Positions 59,405-64,000 of a stretch of 64,000 nucleotides of DNA are shown here, piece by piece (the stretch's first letter is position 1; every line of letters begins with the position of its first letter). The position numbers and the translations under genes are program-made. A model generated the notes under the pieces. The model was not told the origin of the DNA and did no database searches. It worked only from the letters and a program-made list of their open reading frames with translations. The stretch is from Verrucomicrobiales bacterium (GTDB lineage Bacteria; Verrucomicrobiota; Verrucomicrobiia; Limisphaerales; JAYPXF01): contig PBAL01000087.1 of NCBI GenBank assembly GCA_002715965.1, positions 124,001-188,000 on the forward strand, given 5' to 3'.

Positions 59405-60793
59405 ATGCGATTGATTCCCGTTCTATCACTCTTCATTGGAGTGTTGTTCAACTCTCATGCAGCAAAACCAAACATCCTTTTCATCTTTGCGGACGACTGG
59501 GGATGGGGAGATCTCAGCTGCCACGGTCATCCGTATGTAAAAACGCCGAACGTCGATCGGTTGGCGAAGGAAGGGACGGACTTTCACAAGTTCACCGTGG
59601 CAAGTGGTGTTTGCTCGCCGAGCCGGACCGCGGTCATGACCGGGCACTTCCCCGCCCGGTACAACATCGACGGCCACTTCGCCTGGGTTCCCAGCAACGC
59701 CAAGCGCGGCATGCCGGATTGGCTGGATACCAAGGCCCCCACCCTGCCTCGCATGTTGAAGGGTGCCGGTTACGCGACTGCACACTTCGGCAAATGGCAT
59801 CTGGCCAACAATATGATTCCTGATTCTCCGCTCCCCAGCGCATACGGATACGACACTTACGGGGCATTCAATTGTGCGGGCGAGCAAATGCCCGTGCATG
59901 AAGACGCCGTGAACGCGATCAAGTTCATCAAGAAAGCCAAACGTGACGGCAAACCATTCTTCATCAACCTCTGGCTGCACGAACCGCACACTCCGTTTCA
60001 TACCGTTCCAAAATACGAGTGGCGCTTCCGCGACATGGAAAGCGAGACCGGAGCCATTTACGCATCCGTCCTTTCCCACGCTGACGACCGCATCGGTGAG
60101 GTCCTCGACACGCTCGACAGGCTCAAGCTCACCGACAACACGCTCGTGATCTTCAGCTCCGACAACGGACCTGCGCGATCAGCCGGACCTTCCGAATTGA
60201 AACTTCAGTATGACACCGCAACCGGAGCTGGGTGGGGCATTGCAGCCGCCAAGGGAATCACCGGCGGACGCAAAGGCTACAAGGCATCGCTCTTCGAAGG
60301 TGGCATCGGTGTTCCCTTCATTGTTCGTTGGCCCGGCAAGGTCGCTGCCGGCAAAGTCGATAACACCTCCATGATCTCTGCCGTCGATCTGCTCCCCACC
60401 TTCTGCGACATCGCTGGAGCCAAGTATCCGAACGCCTATCAGCCGGACGGGCTCGTCATCACCGACATCCTCCAAGGCAAGAAGGAACTCCCAACCCGCA
60501 CCAAACCTCTCTTCTGGAAACACCCCTCGCGTTGGCCCGCTCCAAAGACACGGCCCGACCATTGGGTGAGCTATGCAGTCGTTTACGGCGAATGGAAGCT
60601 CGTGGCCAACCGCGATCTCTCTCACACCCAGCTCTACCGCATCACTGAGGATACCTCCGAAAAGAATGATCTGACCGACGCGGAACCAGCCGCATCAAAA
60701 GACATGCTAGCCCGGTTGAATACATGGCAGACCTCCTTGCCGGAAAAACCAAGCGGAGACGTGTTCTCAGCAGAACGCAAACAATTGAAATAA
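59405..60793 (+). CDS. Secreted sulfatase (GALNS/arylsulfatase-like)
   Basis: 462 residues from the ATG at 59405; an ATG at 59390 adds five residues. The signal peptide is IPVLSLFIGVLFNSHAA. The landmarks are NILFIFADDWGWGDLSCHGH, the formylglycine site C70-S-P-S-R-T-A-V-M-T-G, HFGKWHLANN and VIFSSDNGPARSAGPSE. The wording resembles N-acetylgalactosamine-6-sulfatase and related arylsulfatases. It is the only single-domain sulfatase of the window with a textbook C-S-P-S-R site on this strand. It lies between the sialidase-like gene (76 bp upstream) and the TolB-like gene (4 bp downstream), so a joint role on a sulfated amino-sugar chain is plausible. Confidence 0.95.
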   Translation: MRLIPVLSLFIGVLFNSHAAKPNILFIFADDWGWGDLSCHGHPYVKTPNVDRLAKEGTDFHKFTVASGVCSPSRTAVMTGHFPARYNIDGHFAWVPSNAKRGMPDWLDTKAPTLPRMLKGAGYATAHFGKWHLANNMIPDSPLPSAYGYDTYGAFNCAGEQMPVHEDAVNAIKFIKKAKRDGKPFFINLWLHEPHTPFHTVPKYEWRFRDMESETGAIYASVLSHADDRIGEVLDTLDRLKLTDNTLVIFSSDNGPARSAGPSELKLQYDTATGAGWGIAAAKGITGGRKGYKASLFEGGIGVPFIVRWPGKVAAGKVDNTSMISAVDLLPTFCDIAGAKYPNAYQPDGLVITDILQGKKELPTRTKPLFWKHPSRWPAPKTRPDHWVSYAVVYGEWKLVANRDLSHTQLYRITEDTSEKNDLTDAEPAASKDMLARLNTWQTSLPEKPSGDVFSAERKQLK

Positions 60794-60797
60794 CTCC

Positions 60798-61727
60798 ATG
60801 AAAACGATCATCTCCTTCGCCCTCCTCGCCTTGGTCTTCCAATTCCAGGCAGCTGAAGGCCATCGCTCGTCCTACTACAAGGATGGCGAGATTCATGTGA
60901 ACGTGCTCGGCACGGCTGAAGGGAAACCGCTGACCACCGGCCATTGGGATTTCAAACCGTCCTGGTCGAAGACGGGCGACAAGCTGGTGTTCTTCCGACG
61001 CTTGGTGACCCACAAGGATGTCAGCAAATGGAAGACCGCCATTCACATCATAAACGTGAATGGCACCGGCCTGCATCAGATCACCGATGGCACTCACACA
61101 GATTTCAATCAGACTTGGACTCGCGATGGCAAGAACACACCGATCTGGAATCGAAAGAACCCCAAGACCGGCGGATATCAAGTCATGGCCAGCAAGATCG
61201 GCGCGAAGCCGGGCGAAGAAATCGCACTGACCGGCAAAGCTTATCACACCTGGGCCTACAGCTGCCTGATCGACGGACGCATCCTCGTCGGTGGACATCC
61301 ACCCGGCATGAAACGCGGCTACTTCCTCATGACGCCGGAGCCGGGAGGAAAGCCGAAGTTCGAACCGATATCCTGCGAACTTGCCAAGAAAGGCGTTCTG
61401 GCGCGAGTGAGCGTGTCGCTATCTGAAGACAAAGTGTGCTTCGAATACACCAAAGGATTCAAACGCCAGGTGCCCGGACGAACACTCTACCTCGCGGACT
61501 TAGACGCGAAGAAACGCACGATCACCAACGCCAAACCGATTGCAAACAAAGCGGGGAACATGGTGTGGTTCGCCTACCCTCGATTCACGAAAGATGAATC
61601 CGCCATCGTCTATCACGCAGGACGAAAGCTCTTCCTCTACACTATTGCAGACGGATCAACGAAACAGGTTTCCACCGACAACAAGGCAGATTACCGCTAT
61701 CCACACGGCGAAGCCACGCCGAAGTAA
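60798..61727 (+). CDS. Exported TolB-like (PD40) beta-propeller protein
   Basis: 309 residues with signal peptide TIISFALLALVFQFQAAEG. Repeating WD40-like/PD40 blades are seen: PSWSKTGDKLVFFRR, INVNGTGLHQITDGTHTDFN, QTWTRDGKNTPIWNR and YPRFTKDESAIVYHAGRKL. Such propellers bind ligands or proteins and, outside TolB itself, are frequent partners of glycan-degrading enzymes in this phylum. No catalytic residues can be assigned. The start is only 4 bp after the sulfatase stop, so it is cotranslated with it. A PVC-type unknown role rather than Tol-Pal function is likely because no tol genes are nearby. Confidence 0.88.
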   Translation: MKTIISFALLALVFQFQAAEGHRSSYYKDGEIHVNVLGTAEGKPLTTGHWDFKPSWSKTGDKLVFFRRLVTHKDVSKWKTAIHIINVNGTGLHQITDGTHTDFNQTWTRDGKNTPIWNRKNPKTGGYQVMASKIGAKPGEEIALTGKAYHTWAYSCLIDGRILVGGHPPGMKRGYFLMTPEPGGKPKFEPISCELAKKGVLARVSVSLSEDKVCFEYTKGFKRQVPGRTLYLADLDAKKRTITNAKPIANKAGNMVWFAYPRFTKDESAIVYHAGRKLFLYTIADGSTKQVSTDNKADYRYPHGEATPK

Positions 61728-61734
61728 TCGTCGC

Positions 61735-61752
61735 GCAGGACTCCAGTCCTGC
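61735..61752. repeat. Short hairpin between convergent genes
   Basis: GCAGGACT at 61735-61742 and AGTCCTGC at 61745-61752 form a perfect 8-bp stem with a 2-nt centre, just after the TolB-like stop. An imperfect hairpin, GGATC-tccag-GTCC, follows at about 61761-61774. They have the same layout as the hairpins at 32809-32916 and 35557-35600. Confidence 0.65.
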
Positions 61753-61903
61753 TGTATCGTGGATCTCCAGGTCCGCTGACCGTAGTTTCCAACCTCACCA
61801 ATGAATCAGGTGAAAACATCACAACCGCTCGTCCACATCTCCGTACCGCTGGAAAATCAGTTTTATCGGCTGGAATCATCAAGGACGTCGGCGGATCGGT
61901 GGC

Positions 61904-63265
61904 TTACGGAGTTGCGGGAGGTGCGAAGGAGAGTTTGGAGCGAATGAACGCTTCGGCGTTTTTGGCCGGGGTGTTGAAGGTGGTGCTGCGGCCGGCGGTG
62001 AGTCCGGCGGTAAAGGCTGTCGCGGCCGAGGTTCCGTTGACTTCCCAGATCTTGCCACCGAAGGGGATCCGAAATGTTCCGGGTGCCTTTACGTCTACGG
62101 AAGCGTTGTAGTTGGCATACGAAGCAAGGTTTCCCCGAAGGTCCATGGCGGTGACTGCTGTGGCTTCCGGATAGGCAGCCGGATAGACTACGGCTGAACT
62201 GGCGTCATTGCCAGCGGCTGCAAGAACCACGGCGTTTCGCTCGGTTGCCTGCTTGATCACGTCATGCAGCACAAAACTGTTTTCGTCTGTTCCAAGGCTT
62301 AGGTTGATGACGGAGGCACCTTCATTCATGGCAGCCACGATTCCAGCCGCGACTTCGAAAGTGGACGTGTTTAATCCGGCACCATAGACATCGACTGGAA
62401 GGACGCGGACGGGGGATTCGCTTTGAGCTTCCGGTGTCGCGATTTCGAGCCCACGCATCAGGCTTTCAAACATGGAGGTGCCATGCGTCGGAACCCCCGC
62501 AGTTCGATCGACGCCTTCGCCGATTCGAATCGGTTCAAGGAGGAAGCCGTTGTTGGCCGCATTGGGCTGCACCATGGTGTCGATGAGCGCAATGATCATC
62601 TTTTCAGAATCGGGCACGGCACCGGGTTTAAGCCGGAATTGATCAGCCGATGCGTCCTGGGCATTGGCTGAGGTAGGACGGGTTGCCCGATAGTTGAAAT
62701 CGACTTCCGCGTCGTCTCGCCGGTTTAACTCTTCTCGGGCCAGGAGTGAGGCATTGTCGTTCTCAAATCGAAAGAGGTAGGTGTTTTGACCGGGGATCTT
62801 GCCGGCAATGGTCGCGCCGAGGCTTTCGGCGAGTTTCTTGGCGTCTTCCTCGTCACCGTCCTTGAGCACGATGGCGAGTTCCCTTTCGATGCGGCTGGAT
62901 TTCTTGCCCTTGATGGATTTGGTTGCAGCACTGGCCGAGGAGCTATAGACAAGCAAGCGTTTGCCGCTTTCGGTAGGAACGAAGGAATAGCTGGTCCCAC
63001 GTAACAAACGGCGCAGCGCATCACCAACGCGGAGTCGATTGAAGCGAACTGAGGCAGGGTGGGGGAGTTCAGTGCCCGGTTCGACCATGACCTCCCAGTT
63101 GGTGTCAGCTGAGATCCGGGCGAGGACACGGGCCAGTGCCCAGCCGTCGAGGTCCGCGGTGGCCTGTCTATTCTTCAGGTCAAACTTTAGAAAGTCACCT
63201 TGCGCGGGGAGCGCGCCGACAAGCGCGCAACAGAGCAGCAGGAGGATTGGCCGGTGTGTGCGCAT
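61904..63265 (-). CDS. Exported subtilisin-like S8 peptidase with an extra N-terminal module
   Basis: 453 residues from the ATG at 63265; the frame opens at a TTG at 63304. The signal peptide is ILLLLCCALVGALPAQG. Residues about 25-95 form an STN-like module as in secretins and TonB receptors (ALARVLARISADTNWEVMVE, then FNRLRVGDALRRLLRGTSYS). Residues about 115-175 resemble an inhibitor-type propeptide (KKLAESLGATIAGKIPGQNT, YLFRFENDN). The S8 triad is complete: Asp in IALIDTMVQPN, His in PTHGTSMFE and Ser in NGTSAATAFTAG, with the oxyanion Asn in AAAGNDASS. An exported protease with its own chaperone segment is likely. The STN-like part is unusual for the family. It is convergent with the TolB-like gene. 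Confidence 0.9.
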   Translation of the reverse strand: MRTHRPILLLLCCALVGALPAQGDFLKFDLKNRQATADLDGWALARVLARISADTNWEVMVEPGTELPHPASVRFNRLRVGDALRRLLRGTSYSFVPTESGKRLLVYSSSASAATKSIKGKKSSRIERELAIVLKDGDEEDAKKLAESLGATIAGKIPGQNTYLFRFENDNASLLAREELNRRDDAEVDFNYRATRPTSANAQDASADQFRLKPGAVPDSEKMIIALIDTMVQPNAANNGFLLEPIRIGEGVDRTAGVPTHGTSMFESLMRGLEIATPEAQSESPVRVLPVDVYGAGLNTSTFEVAAGIVAAMNEGASVINLSLGTDENSFVLHDVIKQATERNAVVLAAAGNDASSAVVYPAAYPEATAVTAMDLRGNLASYANYNASVDVKAPGTFRIPFGGKIWEVNGTSAATAFTAGLTAGRSTTFNTPAKNAEAFIRSKLSFAPPATP

Positions 63266-63300
63266 GATGGTCAGACGTATGGTGGCAGAAAATAATCCGC

Positions 63301-63549
63301 TCAAGAGGAATACTTTAGAGTTATTGCCGGATCATGAAAAGGGTTGAGGTATTTCTCAAATTCTTTGAACAATTGCCCGAGCAACTTGACCAAGTTTTCA
63401 CTGTTCCCGCTCACACATAGAAACGATTGCTGGTCAGAAACCCGTAGAGTGAATTCGGTTGCGTCGTCCGAACGGGAATTCTTCAGAATCAGCTGACAAT
63501 CTGCGCAAGCCTCAGAGAATGAAAGGTTTGCAAAAGACGCCAAATTCAT
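63301..63549 (-). CDS. Small cytoplasmic protein of unknown function
   Basis: 82 residues from the ATG at 63549 (MNLASFANLSFSEACADCQL). The frame opens at 63666 but overlaps the divergent permease gene there. There is no signal peptide. A Cys pair, EACADC, is followed by a mixed helix/strand pattern (TEFTLRVSDQQSFLCVSG, then ENLVKLLGQLFKEFEKYL). Base use is more A+T-rich than in the neighbours. It lies upstream of the subtilase on the same strand, 35 bp away. I recognise no family, and it could be a false positive. Confidence 0.5.
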   Translation of the reverse strand: MNLASFANLSFSEACADCQLILKNSRSDDATEFTLRVSDQQSFLCVSGNSENLVKLLGQLFKEFEKYLNPFHDPAITLKYSS

Positions 63550-63562
63550 CAAATTCCCGCCC

Positions 63563-64000
63563 GTGCTTTCCTTTTTGAACATCGCCTGGAACGCTACCCG
63601 CGAACTTTCGCGGCAGCCTCTGGTGCTGATATTGATCACCGCCCCGCCGGTTTTCATGCTGTTCATGGCGCATGTTCCCTACCTCGCATTGGAGAGCGAG
63701 AACGAGCTGGTGAAGGACAGTACGCTGGCGATTCTGTTCGTCGTCGGTCTGCTGGCCGCGGTGTTCTGCGCCTCCAACACACTGGCCCGGGAAATCCGCA
63801 CTGGCACGGCTTTGGCCGTGCTCGCGAAACCGGTGAGCCGCGTCAAATTTCTCCTCGCAAAGTACGTCGGAGTTTCGTTTGCGCTGTTTCTGGTGGTCTA
63901 CGTGAACCTGATGGCTGCGTTGCTCACGTCGCGGGTGATTCCGGATTTTGCCGACACGTTGGATCCGCCGGGTCTCTTCCTTTTCCTTGGTGGAATGCTG
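63563..64000 (+). CDS. ABC-2 type transporter permease, 3' end cut by the window edge
   Basis: The plus strand reads to the window end without a stop, 146 residues. No ATG is found in frame near the beginning; GTG at 63563 (VLSFLNIAWNATRELSRQPL) or TTG at 63575 is the likely start. The sequence has the ABC-2 permease pattern: an N-terminal amphipathic helix, then the membrane segments LILITAPPVFMLFMAHV and LAILFVVGLLAAVFCASNTL. The cytoplasmic loop AREIRTGTALAVLAKPVSRV is a hallmark of the family and is followed by FLLAKYVGVSFALFLVVYVN. It should export a substrate with an ATPase encoded outside the window. It is divergent from the small unknown gene. Confidence 0.88.
   Translation, partial: MLSFLNIAWNATRELSRQPLVLILITAPPVFMLFMAHVPYLALESENELVKDSTLAILFVVGLLAAVFCASNTLAREIRTGTALAVLAKPVSRVKFLLAKYVGVSFALFLVVYVNLMAALLTSRVIPDFADTLDPPGLFLFLGGML

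Overview
The window comes from a bacterium of the PVC superphylum, most likely Verrucomicrobiota or a close relative. The basis is gene content: several secreted sulfatases, two PSD1/DUF1549-DUF1553 cytochrome genes each coupled to a DUF1501 gene, a protein joining a ceramidase-like domain to a PVC-type heme domain, DUF6807, and Tat-like signals. The DNA is moderately GC-rich by eye. No rRNA, tRNA, CRISPR array, transposase or phage gene was seen. Both edges cut genes: a sulfatase on the left and an ABC-2 permease on the right.

Region 1 (1-14427). Two adjacent minus-strand sulfatases are followed by a methyltransferase, an FHA-domain membrane protein and a coupled SGNH hydrolase/epimerase pair. 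A divergent, translationally coupled operon then encodes a sulfatase-alpha/beta-hydrolase fusion, a PSD1 cytochrome and a DUF1501 protein. Region 2 (15021-25981). Two coupled sulfatase genes follow; the second contains two complete sulfatase domains, and both carry a segment resembling the VHL beta domain. The giant ceramidase/heme protein, a sulfatase N-terminal relic and a PQQ-type beta-propeller come next. Region 3 (26116-32275). This part is mixed and shows decay: a frameshifted secreted protein, a Nudix hydrolase, DUF6807, a two-component cluster with one intact response regulator between two relics, a HAD hydrolase, a sulfatase C-terminal relic and an epimerase. Region 4 (33013-49877). 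Secreted catabolic genes predominate: a nitrilase-family amidase, an aldo/keto reductase, a second PSD1/DUF1501 pair, a lipoprotein, a PL6 polysaccharide lyase, a sorbosone-dehydrogenase-like protein, a large glycosidase-like protein and an esterase-like protein. Region 5 (50051-64000). This contains an AIM24-like protein, an O-methyltransferase, a complete sugar ABC transporter, a small exported protein, a HupE-like protein, a sialidase-like/sulfatase/TolB-like run, a subtilase and the start of an ABC-2 permease.

Together the genes fit an organism that desulfates and depolymerises complex sulfated, uronic-acid-containing polysaccharides outside the cytoplasm. The sugars would then be taken up by an RbsABC-type importer and handled by epimerases and oxidoreductases. 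The sulfatase-maturing enzyme is not in this window.

The most unusual points are the VHL-like segments on neighbouring sulfatases, the sulfatase-esterase and double-sulfatase fusions, a dispersed 24-bp element repeatedly found upstream of start codons, the decaying two-component cluster, and an extra soluble domain inside the sugar permease. All functional calls come from reading motifs by eye; no database search was run.
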